A DNA stretch of 64,000 nt. It comes from Trichobilharzia szidati. Lineage: Eukaryota > Platyhelminthes > Trematoda > Strigeidida > Schistosomatidae. The notes under the pieces were generated by a model that had not been told where the DNA came from, did not search any database, and was given only the letters and a program-made list of their open reading frames with translations. A program made the translations under genes and the position numbers. The stretch is taken from the NCBI GenBank assembly GCA_944472155.2, contig OX235272.1:5440354-5504353 (forward strand), written 5' to 3'. Below are positions 1 to 8,784 of the stretch, piece after piece (within the stretch, counting starts at the first letter, position 1; each line of letters begins with the position of its first letter).

Positions 1-370
1 AGCTTCCGCATACTTTGCATTGCCGAAACCTTAGCGATGTGGATAGAAAACCCTGAGTAGTAAACAGAAGAAACTTATCCACTGTCTCCTTTTACCTTGG
101 GTAGTGTAATTCCAAGTTCTACTACTTTGTTAATAAGGCTTTTTTGAATGTTTGTATGACCTCTTAGCAACATCTTTTTCTTAACCAACCCTTTATTTAC
201 TCCTTCTACCTATCAACTCATTTATTTTGGACACTCGTCTCCATGCTTTTTCATGAACATCCTATTTTTCTGGACGCTCTTCGTATTATGCAAGCCTTGT
301 CAATACTTACCGGTCTTCAACCCCCCCCCCTAGTTACAGTTTGATTACTCTCCATATTTCTGAAATATTT
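1..370. other. Unassigned sequence
   Basis: AT-rich sequence with a short poly-C run near 320-329. I see no coding signal or recognisable repeat before the PLE remnant that starts near 375. Confidence 0.4.
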
Positions 371-374
371 TGAT

Positions 375-1345
375 TACACTTATTAGTAAGTCTATTGAAA
401 ACCTTACTACTCTATTTAATAATATTCCTCCAAATATCCTAGTGACTTCCGAACTCGAATTGAATAACAAACTCGGTTTCCTCGATATTACTATGACTGG
501 GAGAGATGATGGAACGATTCAACAGTCTATTTTTCGTAAACAGACATGAAGTGGACAATATCTTCATTTTACCAGTTTTATTCCTATTCAGTATAAACAT
601 TCTCTAGTGAAATGTTTGTTTTCAAGGACCCACAAAATATGCACGAGTGACACAGTGATGGATGAGCTTCGACATATACATTTAGTGTTATTAGCTAATG
701 GTTATCCAGAAAACTTTATCAATTGTCACAGTAAAGATAAACCAAATCCTAAAAAGACAGCCTCTGTACCAAAGAAAGCTATCTTTATTAACCTACCATT
801 CAAGGGTGTCCAGATTATGCAGTTGACAGCTTGCTCAAATACTTCGGTCAGCCATCAAACGCATATTCTGCGCCGCATCTCTTTTCCTCACGTGCCGAAC
901 ATTTTCGATCCCTGTGCCTACGATTAAAGGACGAAATTCTGTGGACTCTACTTCAAACTGTATCTATAAGTTCACCTGCAATTGCGGTGACACCTATATA
1001 GGTAGAGCCAATAGAATGTTCCAATGTTGTCGAAAAGAACATGTTCCGAAATGGTTATTAAAACATATAGAAAACCTCAATGAAATTAATCTGAATGGAA
1101 ATCCAGCATCATCCATTGCAAAACACTTATTAATGTCAGGTCACAAAATCATTATTAATGACTGTTTCACAATTATTTCATCAAATAACTCTAATTCAAA
1201 GTTGGTTATTGGAGATTATGGAACCATTTTGGGGGATTAATCACATACATCCTAAACTATGTGTACAAAAACCCATTGACTTCAACCTTCGCCTACCATG
1301 GACTGACTGCTTGACCTATTTAAATATTATTGGTCATCTGATGTA
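375..1345 (+). pseudogene. Penelope-like element, RT C-terminal part and GIY-YIG, broken
   Basis: The translated fragments run in PLE order. A damaged YxDD-like YFD near 355-370 is followed by LGFLDITMTGRDDGT and IFRKQT (about 475-545), the post-catalytic RT region. Then come a basic linker and a GIY-YIG endonuclease (YKFTCNCGDTYIGRA, about 965-1010), ending in the usual PLE tail LCVQKPIDFNLRLPW (1258-1300). At least one stop (TGA near 547) and two frameshifts (near 905 and 1230) interrupt it. It is 5'-truncated and lacks the RT palm start. PLE proteins copy RNA at a nick made by the GIY-YIG domain; this copy cannot make a full protein. Confidence 0.85.
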
Positions 1346-1660
1346 ATTTTGTTTCATAGAACTGAGTAATTGCCATGCATTTTATTTTATTATTGTTAAC
1401 CATGTTAGCTGTAAAGTGACTGTCGAGAAACTACGAAGTTTGTGAAATTTGGTTCTCAATGACTTATTCGAATTTATCAAAGGGATTAATTGTTTTAAGA
1501 AACAGTGACCCAACTAATATTTTTTGTTTGACAATTCTGACTTACACACACAAGCACAAAATTAATTATATATATAAATGATATTGTACAGCTAACTGAA
1601 TGAATTTACCGCCGAAAAGGGACTCTTCGCTGAACTTTTTGTTCTTAGATTTTAGTGTGT
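1346..1660 (+). repeat. PLE 3' UTR and pLTR remnant
   Basis: This follows the PLE C-terminus. Part of it (1460-1510) resembles the stretch downstream of the PLE at 29.1-29.4 kb. Near 1575-1640 lies a decayed pLTR motif (GTACAGC ... GAAAAG ... TTCGCTG) like that at 21610-21660 and, inverted, at 23400-23450. The hammerhead core there is not conserved. Confidence 0.5.
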
Positions 1661-1687
1661 TTAAAAATATATAAATATGACATAATA

Positions 1688-1915
1688 GTGCCTCGGTGGC
1701 ACAGCGGTAGAGTGCTCACCGTCCACGCAGTTGGTCCAAGGTTAGATCCCCGGCCGCCACACTCCTTTACCTCGTTAAGCCAGCAGTAAGACTGGCAAAG
1801 GGGAAAGTTGGGCATGAGACTAGCAACCCCATCCTGTAAAAACAATCACCACTGCTACAGAAACTTCAAGCCTCTATCTTGAAGCTCTATGTTCCACTAG
1901 GAATAAAGGAAAATG
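1688..1915 (+). repeat. tRNA-headed SINE with an RTE-type 3' end (SINE-A)
   Basis: The head has a box A-like stretch (TGGCACAGCGGTAGAG, 1697-1712) and a box B-like stretch (GGTTAGATCCC, 1739-1749), the internal pol III promoter pattern of tRNA-derived SINEs. The body (AGACTAGCAACCCCATCCTGT) recurs at 62.6 kb, 37.2 kb, 29.9 kb and 48.9 kb. The last ~35 bases (CTCTATGTTCCACTAGGAAT) match the 3' end of the RTE copies in this window, such as 30490 and 54905, so RTE machinery probably mobilised it. It does not look like a functional tRNA because the acceptor pairing is poor. Confidence 0.75.
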
Positions 1916-2094
1916 ACGTAATAAAATGGTACCCTGATTTTCACATGCCACCTTCTTTGTATTTTGATATTTACGTGGCTCAGTGAAGCAGAAGGTACCA
2001 AAGACAAATAGGGGTATTTAGCATTTCAGTTGAGTTTTTCACTGTGTTAATATTATTACACCCACACACATTAGGACACTCAGTCATATCAGCT

Positions 2095-2400
2095 GTCGAC
2101 GCACACCTCCGATTTTTGAACACGTACTTAAAGGCCTACGCCTCAAAGGAAGAAACGCTTACAATAGTGCCACCACCAGACGTTTCCTTAATACAGGTCA
2201 TGAGGTGGACATCACAAAATCCTTTAGAACTATCAGTAGACAAAGGAGCTCGATTCTCCTCAAATTTGCCGAAGCAATTTCTATCAAACGCTTGAAACCA
2301 GATTTATGTGTTCAGAAAGAAGCAGTTACCAGTCAGCCTTTCCTTGTCCATCATGGTAACTGGATGTCTTTATTCCCTTTTTAAATTGATTACGTAATCT
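2095..2400 (+). pseudogene. PLE C-terminal fragment (end of GIY-YIG protein)
   Basis: One frame from about 2180 reads NTGHEVDITKSF, then LLKFAEAISIKRLKPDLCVQ, the conserved C-terminal end of the PLE endonuclease proteins in this window (compare 62.2-62.4 kb). The GIY-YIG motif is missing, so the fragment is strongly 5'-truncated. The 3' UTR and a pLTR hammerhead remnant follow. Confidence 0.8.
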
Positions 2401-2830
2401 TTAGCTTTAACCCCACACACCCGTCACCTTTGATATCGTGTAATTTTTCTTGTCGCTTGTTTCCATGACTTGAGTTGAGCTCAGTAGGTTTTTACCCAAT
2501 TTATTAGTTACTCATCATCTTACGCATCTCTCGTCTCTATTACGCAACTCCTTTACCATTGTATGCGTGCACACATTTACTTTGTTTAAACTTGAACTGT
2601 ATATGTAAAAACTATATAAGCGTGCTTTTCTGCGCATTGTTCATTAATTTTGAAACATCCTATCAACTGACATCATGTGAAATTTGTAAGTATGTTAAAA
2701 CTTTTTGTACATGAAATTAATGATAATTTATTTAGGCTGTAAGCAGCTGATGAGAAGCCAACAAAATAAACAATGATGATACTATATTATACTGCACAAA
2801 CCACTATTGTTCTTGCTTTATTCAGACGAT
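2400..2830 (+). repeat. PLE 3' UTR and pLTR
   Basis: This continues the PLE end. A piece near 2450-2500 (inverted at 11495-11550) is shared with another PLE copy. The pLTR core lies at 2735-2825 and ends in CACTATTGTTCTTGC, also found at 50.5 kb and, inverted, at 61.3 kb. Confidence 0.6.
2743..2795 (+). ncRNA. Hammerhead ribozyme remnant in PLE pLTR (class 1)
   Basis: The core CTGATGA (2747-2753) is perfect. Stem I can form from GCAG (2743-2746) and CTGC (2792-2795), and stem III from ATAA/TTAT, with cleavage site ATA. The invariant GAAA is AAAA here (2763-2766), which should abolish or weaken cleavage. The 61.4 kb copy keeps GAAA. Hammerheads in PLE pLTRs are established; the loss of activity is inference. 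Confidence 0.6.
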
Positions 2831-2994
2831 CATATCTAATTGACAACAGGTACATAAGAAATTATCTAAGGGTTCGTTTCAACTGACTTCAGTTAATCTT
2901 GCCAGATGGATGATTATTTTGGTCCAGTGTTAACCTTAGTGATGTTTCTTGTTTCAGTGATACCAATAGTGGTCATGCCGACTTATATTGAGGA

Positions 2995-3420
2995 TTGATA
3001 TGAATATTCGAAAACCATTCACGTTAACCAGTAATACTTACCAGTCAAGACACAGTGACCAAGTAGGAAGCCGTGACCAGTAGAGTACAGCAGGTTAACG
3101 GTGAGTCAGTAACTCATCGAAGAAGACATTGTGAAGTGGTCGCGCTATGTCATGAATTGGCAGAAGTTGGAATTCATGGACTGGTATATAAATCGGGTCC
3201 CAGTGGCTTCTAAAGGGTCTACAAGCTTGCCTTGTAACAAGAAGGTTCTGTGTTCAGACCCTGGTGACGGACGCGTACTACTGAAGAGTCGAAAACTATG
3301 ACGAAACAGCTGTCGAGTACTCCGTGGTGGTTTTCCAATGTTTCTGTAACTGATGTCAGCTCATGATGAAATCCTCCAACCAACCAAACAAAATCCCTAC
3401 AAAACCAATACTTCAAACTT
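2995..3420 (+). repeat. tRNA-Thr-headed hammerhead repeat (SINE-T), plus orientation
   Basis: This is one copy of a family with at least ten copies here. In order it has a leader with CGTGACCAG, then GAATTCATGG, a tRNA-like head (GTCCCAGTGG ... CTTGTAAC), a hammerhead-like block and a tail ending CAACCAACCAAAC. The head keeps TTGTAAC from the anticodon loop and 3' anticodon stem of a tRNA-Thr(UGU)-like sequence. The internal hammerhead is the best preserved of the family. Confidence 0.7.
3275..3320 (+). ncRNA. Hammerhead ribozyme, fully conserved core
   Basis: Reading 5' to 3': stem I strand GTACT (3275-3279), core CTGAAGA (3281-3287), stem II GTC/GAC (3288-3290 and 3300-3302), GAAA (3303-3306), stem III CAG/CTG (3307-3312), cleavage triplet GTC ending at 3314, and stem I return strand GAGTAC. 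Every invariant nucleotide of the CUGANGA / GAAA / NUH scheme is present. The 1.1-2.1 position is an A/G mismatch and stem III is only 3 bp, as in the short-stem-III Sm-alpha and PLE hammerheads. Activity is plausible but untested. Confidence 0.6.
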
Positions 3421-3855
3421 ATTTAAACGCAGGGCAACCATTCGCTTTCTTCATTGGAGACTTCGTTAACAGTATAGTCAGAGTGGATTATCTAAGGGAG
3501 CCGAATAAGTACACATTGCTAGAATTTTGTTGAGCGACTTGGATAAACTAGTAATCTTGTAGGTAGAGATGAAAATTCACAATGCTCCCCGAAGTTAACT
3601 GCATATCATCTGTGTGTCGAAGTAGGTAGGCGGAATTATGAGCTGCTTTGGAATGATTTACTTCCCTTAGTTGGCGAAGTTCAACAATAGTGTCCCAGGA
3701 GTGCGAGCGCTACACTGACCTTGAACGCATGCTAGTCGTCGGCTAACAGCACCTGTCATTATCATAGCTGAAGTATAAATGCCTTTCACCAACTAAGGAG
3801 AAAGTTTCACCCAGATCACACTTTTAAGTACTGTTTGGACAATGTGTTAATAGCT

Positions 3856-4022
3856 CGTTAGGGTTAGGATTATTGTTAAGGTAAGTATTGGAGTTAGGCT
3901 TAGGATTGGGGTGATAATTAGGATTAGGGTTGTAATTAGGTTTAGGATTAAGGTTAGGGTTAGTGTTAATTTTAGGCTTATGGCCAGGATTAAGGTTAGT
4001 CTTACGATTAGGGATAGATTTA
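3856..4022 (+). repeat. Degenerate telomere-like (TTAGGG)n array
   Basis: About 165 bp of imperfect 6-bp units based on TTAGGG, with variants TTAGGA, TTAGGC, TTAAGG and TTAATT. TTAGGG is the telomere unit of schistosomes. It sits inside the Merlin element rather than at a chromosome end. The minus-strand frame through it is only a leucine/threonine low-complexity string and is not a gene. Confidence 0.8.
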
Positions 4023-4070
4023 GAGCTGATATCATTTATTTTAATTTGTAAGTAAGTAGTTGTTGATTCT

Positions 4071-4275
4071 CTTAATGGAAACCACAGTAGTTCAACCGAA
4101 GGCTACTGGAGGACACTGTACAGCAGGATAAGAGAGATAAACGATTCACAAAAACAGCTCATCCTCAGTCACCTTGGTGAATACATGTAGAGAAACTAGT
4201 CCAACTTAGCAACCGATACTCCTCACTATAACGAGGACGTATTTTTAAGATATTTCAGAGAAATACCCTGTTTAA
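4071..4275 (+). pseudogene. Merlin transposase C-terminal remnant
   Basis: One frame reads NHSSSTEGYWRTLYSRIR, matching the HTNxIExxW block of ISXO2/Merlin transposases. Its E (codon 4098-4100) would be the last acid of the DDE triad. It continues into a region like the C-terminal LGEYMW..NW segment, where two TAG codons replace probable tryptophans, and ends near FLRYFREI. The first two catalytic Asp regions are absent, so it is inactive. Confidence 0.6.
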
Positions 4276-4574
4276 TATGTTTTCATGCGTTTTCTTGTAA
4301 ATATACGTCAACTTTTGTGCAGAAATTCCTCATTTTTATGATTGGTCGGTTGAAGTTCACTTATGCGTTCGCATCCCTTGGAACGCTATTGGTGAACTTT
4401 GCCCCTTAGTTAAGCTATTCTAAGCATACTGGTAATTTTCTCGCCATTAAACAAGTAAAAATGCCACCCCGTATCTGGATCACTTAGATCTCGCTAGCAA
4501 ACTCTAACTGTTAAAATATACACTCTCCAAATACTTAAATGAGTGTGTACTAATGTAGTTTTATACTACTGAGT

Positions 4575-4690
4575 CAGCAAGACAGGACTTCAAGGAGCAT
4601 ATAGAAGACAGAAGTGATGAACATACCCAACCAAGAAGAATGACAAGCATCAGTCACCAACAACAGGGGATATCTGGGTAGAGTCGCGAT
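4575..4690 (+). pseudogene. RTE-clade fragment
   Basis: A short stretch translates as a broken version of TGLQVNIEKTEVMKIPN, the conserved block that follows the FADD motif in the RTE copies here (compare 54.2 kb). It is isolated and degenerate. Confidence 0.5.
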
Positions 4691-5250
4691 TTTTATTTAT
4701 CCAAACAGGCGGCAACACACATGAGAATGTTTATCATAGACAGAGAGTACCTAGACCTACGAAATATCTTTCAGTCAGACCCTAATTGAAAATCTATTAA
4801 AAAGGGGGAGGTGTTGGGGCAGACTAAGTATCTTTCTTAGGCGTGAAGTTATGATTGATATACAAGCTAAATTAGACAAGGACCTTCAAGGCCATGTAAT
4901 CAGTTAGATATTGATTATCTATATACAGCTTAAAATCTCCACTTATGTGTAAACGAGATTTTTACTTGATATTGGGAAGAATAAAGGTTGCTATTGTTCA
5001 TATATATGTAAACCTCGGGCATTGTAGTAGTAAGTAATTCCATATTGGTTTGTTTATTAGATGTATCACGCTGCGAAACAGTATTATTTAATGGATGACG
5101 TATCGAACTGTTATAGAGGCAGTCAGAAACGAACTGATTTCTGACGAAGAACTGGAACTTAAGACGAAAGTACCACTGAAGGACATAATGCTGGGAGTGC
5201 ATCTATGCCTGACTTCCATAGTATTTTAATTCCAAGGGAAAATATGCGAA
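4690..5250. other. Unassigned sequence
   Basis: I see no convincing coding frame and no match to other repeats in the window. The minus-strand frame at 4930-5202 looks like chance. Confidence 0.4.
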
Positions 5251-5790
5251 CACCCTGAGGGAGTTACCATGAGGTCACCTATATCCCCGGTTGCAGGAGA
5301 TATATTCATGGATAGGTGGGGAAACATAGCAATTGAAACGTTCACCCCTACTCACCCCAAAAGTATGGTGGAGGTATATAGATGACACATTCACGGTACT
5401 TAAAACACAGGATAAAGGTAGATTTTTCGAACACATAAACTCGAAGGTTGAAGCAATTCAATTCACTTATGAATTGGAAAATCAGAAAGGGGAGCTGCCA
5501 ATGTTAGACTGCAACGTAAAGAGGAAAGAAGATGGGAAGTTAAACACTAGTGTTTACAGGAAACCCACATATTCAAACAGATGTTTGGACTTCCGATCAT
5601 CCCATCCTATGTCAGTGAAAATAGGAGTGGTGAAATGTTTAAGTTATGTAGCACAAAAACTAAGTAGTACCAAGGAAAATCCAAAACAGGAACTGATACA
5701 CATAAAAGAAGCCTTGAAACTTAATAATTACCCTTTTAAATTAGTCAGGAAATATGTAAGGAAATGTAAAAATGAAATAAATAGTAATAG

Positions 5791-6059
5791 TGTGGTGAGA
5801 GATGGTCGCTAGCTAAATTGGTTGACAGTAATTGAGGCCAATGCTAGTCATGTGAAAACAAGGTCAAGATAGACAGGCGGATACAGAACTGACACAGCCA
5901 CAAGAGACGCAAGGTTAACTTTGTGTGAGAAACAACCAATCAACAGACTGTATTTTTTACTAACATTAACCTACAATAATGTACTTCAAAATCTATAAAT
6001 ATGTGTTGATATTCCGTAATAAACGTTCTGTTGCCTGGCCCTTGTCTTCTGTTGTTACA
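5791..6059 (+). mobile_element. Solo LTR of a Gypsy-type element
   Basis: It begins TGTGGTGAGAGATGG and ends CTTCTGTTGTTACA (TG...CA ends), 269 bp. It matches the LTR at 39302-39597 (inverted). It is flanked by the 4-bp direct repeat ATAG (5787-5790 and 6060-6063). Removing LTR plus one ATAG (273 bp, a multiple of 3) leaves the host PLE frame uninterrupted, so the boundaries are well supported. It arose by LTR-LTR recombination after insertion. Confidence 0.9.
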
Positions 6060-6277
6060 ATAGTAGTGATAGTGGTAATAATAATGATAATAATAATAAT
6101 GTTAATGATGACATGCATGTCAAACATGCACAGGGTAATGACATCACCAACAATAAGGAATCTAAATCATCAGTAGTAATTCCATACAAAGGAGGAACCT
6201 CGAAAACCACCGTACGCAGAATTCTTAACAAGGCAGGAATAAAAGTGGCTGGCATTCAATTAGAAACAAGCCTCAGG

Positions 6278-6870
6278 ATGGTCGGGGGTGGGTGCCTTGC
6301 GCTGCGGGTTGGCCACCCCTCCGCACACCTCTTGAAATGCTCCCATATGACCGGGCGTCTTACATAGCCTCTCCTGAGGAAGTCCTACTCACTGCCTTCA
6401 CGTGGCGGAGGTGTTTTTCACCAAAGTGAGAGGGCGAAAGCGGATGCCCGGCGCTCTTCACCGGGTTGACTGTCCATTGGATGACAGTCTAGGGGAGATG
6501 GCTAAACCCTGATTCCAAACCTCCAACGACTGGCGTATGAAGCTCACTGAGCTCACCGGCAGACGTATGGACAAAGGGCTTGTTGGATGTCCTGGATGTC
6601 TGGCCCCATTCAAAAAGGCGTATGAACCGAACTCCGGTCACCGGCGGCCAATGGATAGTGGACTTCCTACTCCACTCCTACTGCCTTGTAGGTCACACTT
6701 GGTTGTGTAAAGGCTAGAGCTGCACTCTCAAACAAAAGGCTGAGCGATTCTGGGGACATCATTCATACCAAATTCCCATGAAACTTCATGAACTCTCTTG
6801 ATTCGAGATGTTCATGAAGCCGGCTCATCCTCCCGTAGGAGATAGCCGAAGTAAAGTAAAGTAAGTTAAA
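6278..6870. repeat. GC-rich dispersed repeat with (GTAAA)n tail
   Basis: This segment is far more GC-rich than its surroundings. It contains a small hairpin (ATCCTCC ... GGAGAT, about 6828-6845) and ends in GAAGTAAAGTAAAGTAAG. The A-rich tandem tail suggests a retroposed SINE-like element or a LINE 3' end. It interrupts the PLE between ...LETSLR and INPVEP.... I cannot assign a family, and I found no other copy in this window. Confidence 0.55.
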
Positions 6871-7134
6871 GGATCAATCCTGTGGAGCCTTTAAAACAAA
6901 ATAATTTAGTTTATCTAAAACCCTGCTTGCAATGATTGTCAGGTCAAATACACGGGTCAAAGTAGTAGAACAGATTCAATGAGTCAGACTGGCCAAGAGT
7001 AAAAACCTAGCAAAATGTAGACTAGTTGACCCGAATAAGATGACAAATCTGGAGAGTAGGATAGTTCAGGTATAGCACTCACCACATGCAATTGCACACA
7101 ACCATATAATAGGATAGATGGGATAAGATGACTG

Positions 7135-7540
7135 TTTCAAAATCTAGTGTAGCAGCAGGGTGGAGGGAGAGATTGATGTCAACGGAAGCTTTGTTTATCG
7201 GATCAACTTAAGAGAATACGTATAATAGGAATGATTTAACAACTGTCCAGTCGGACATCTGGAAAATTTGACTACCCCAACGACGACAAATAGGAGAGAA
7301 CAAAGAAAACTATAAAACTCAAGTTTCGAAGTTGTGTGATTACAACTGATGTGATTATGAACAACAGTAAATTGTGTTCGAAACTGTGTCATCCTTAAAT
7401 TATACTGTTTCACTGTGTGATACATCTAATAAAGAAACTAATATGGAGTGGCTATTGTTGTTATCACGCTTATCGCAAACAGATCCGACTTTTGTGTCTG
7501 TCTTAGGGGGGGGGAATATTTTCAAGTGATCAATTGACTA
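7135..7540. other. Unassigned sequence
   Basis: AT-rich, with a poly-G tract near 7506. I recognise no gene or repeat. Confidence 0.35.
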
Positions 7541-7544
7541 TAGG

Positions 7545-7965
7545 GTCGTGTCTGGAGACAAACCTTCATCACTTTGAAGGCAGTGTGGACGTGAACTGTA
7601 CTCAATATATGGAACAAGATCCGACACTTCAACACTGATGTCGTGTCAATCAATGCTTCTGTATGCTTCAGAGAATTAGTGCTGGCGCCATAGGAAGCAT
7701 TGTCAGCTGGGTATTGTAGACTTTTATCAACAAGTACCTTCTTTGGCTTCATACTGAAGGTAACATGGCTACCCAGAAAGGATAAGTGACACGAACCTCT
7801 AGTAGACAACGTTACAACCAAAAGCCTATCACCCAACAATTACGTAGAAGAAAATACGATTGGATTGGGAATACTCTGAGGTGAACGTTGAATGACATTA
7901 TGTGCCTGATAATCGTTGAAAGGGATTCCAATGGGAAATGAAAAGTTTGGTGTGGGTTAGGGTTG
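7545..7965 (+). pseudogene. RTE C-terminal fragment, degenerate
   Basis: The plus strand reads QTFITLKAVWT, then NKIRHFNTDV, the conserved block before the FLLYGSETW motif of the RTE copies here. Further on are traces of the RWIGHTLR ... ND ... WNPQGKRKVGR end (about 7840-7960). Many stops and shifts. It abuts an oppositely oriented RTE piece. Confidence 0.55.
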
Positions 7966-8445
7966 GCCAAGTCTCCAATCCGTACAGTAAGCAGCACTGA
8001 CTTCACATTGGATTTGAAAATGCGGATCTTGCTTTACATGGTGAGTGCTGTTGACGTCCACACAGATTTGAGAGAAATGAAAGCTTGCCTTCCTTTTCCG
8101 ATCATCGCATTGATGATTTCCTCATCAGTTCCGTCCGCCTGTAGTTGAAGCGATGCTTTCCAGATAGGTGGGTAGGTGAAGGAAGTTACTTCTTTCAGAT
8201 TTCTCTCATTTATGCTGGTTGTTGTCACTGTTGCCATCGCTGTTGGCCAAGAATCTTCATCACCTCTGTTTTCTCTATGTTTAGCTGAAGTCCTATCTTC
8301 TCTGGATTCTTCTTCGGCCAACCTGTTGCTTTTCATAACTTGCGTATCTTCCAGTTTGTGGGAAATCACACATATATCATCGGCGAAGTCCAGATCCTCC
8401 AAGTTTCTTGTGTGGGTCCATTTTATGGACCAATTTTTGTAGATC
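7966..8445 (-). pseudogene. RTE fragment (palm end and connection)
   Basis: The minus strand reads NLEDLDFADDICVISHKLED (about 8340-8405). FADD is RT motif C, followed by the linker, NERNLKEVTSFTY, a TDEEI block and GRQAFISLKSVW. The usual STTGG stretch is scrambled. It ends near 7970 in the LLYGLETW region. Truncated on both sides. Confidence 0.75.
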
Positions 8446-8780
8446 TCATTTATTCCTGAAGGGGAAACTAACTGTATGACATAAGTATTACTAATGACAA
8501 AATTGACTTTATGCACATAAATAGTAAGTAAAAGAAAGCAGCGTAAACAAAACAAATTACTTTTCCAAATATTTCTCTATTTCTTCTACGGAAAAACTCG
8601 TCCAGATTTGAGATATAGTAAAAAATAAAAATCTAATTTCAAAAAGCAATAAACAAAATGCCTAAAATGGCTAGAATCAGTTCAGTTCAAGGCATAAAAC
8701 TAATCGATTGGTCATGATAGAAGCAACCAATCATGGAAGTTGTAACTGTCACACAAGGAATTAAATAAACGCAAAATGGA
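8446..8780. other. Unassigned sequence
   Basis: AT-rich. The minus-strand frame continuing upstream of the RTE piece has no recognisable domain. Confidence 0.35.
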
Positions 8781-8784
8781 ATAT

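Larger units (their letters stand above)
3673..4403 (+). mobile_element. Merlin-type DNA transposon, deleted copy with TTAGGG-like core
   Basis: The terminal inverted repeats are about 60 bp. The left end starts GGCGAAGTTC (3673); the right end reads GGCAAAGTTC from 4403 backwards, and both continue with CAATAG, a GCGA-rich block and a CTT-AAC block. The element is flanked by a perfect 8-bp direct repeat CCTTAGTT (3665-3672 and 4404-4411), the target duplication size of Merlin. Inside are a degenerate TTAGGG array and the end of an ISXO2-like transposase. The right TIR shares ATTGGTCG ... AAGTT with the 60 kb Merlin copy. Confidence 0.75.
5260..7130 (+). mobile_element. Penelope-like element of a second lineage, with two nested insertions
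   Basis: The order of motifs is: RT motif B-like SPISPVAGDIFM (about 5277-5315); a one-base shift; WWRYIDDTF (motif C, about 5362-5390); ELPMLDCNVKRKEDG and SVYRKPT; then, after a solo LTR (5791-6059), VVIPYKGGTSK (about 6175-6208). After a GC-rich repeat (about 6278-6870) come INPVEPLKQ and a GIY-YIG-like CNDCQVKYTGQSSR (about 6930-6975). The CxxC...YTGQ form differs from the CxCG...YIGR form of most PLEs here, so this is a distinct lineage, shared with 31.9-32.9 kb and 47.5-48.6 kb. It is 5'-truncated, with a few shifts and stops. Confidence 0.8.

Noticed and set aside
1690..1755. A functional tRNA gene
   Set aside because: Box A and B are present but the acceptor arm does not pair and the unit continues into a repeated SINE body.
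3847..4035. Minus-strand 62-codon frame rich in Leu, Thr and Ile
   Set aside because: It is only the translation of the degenerate TTAGGG array.
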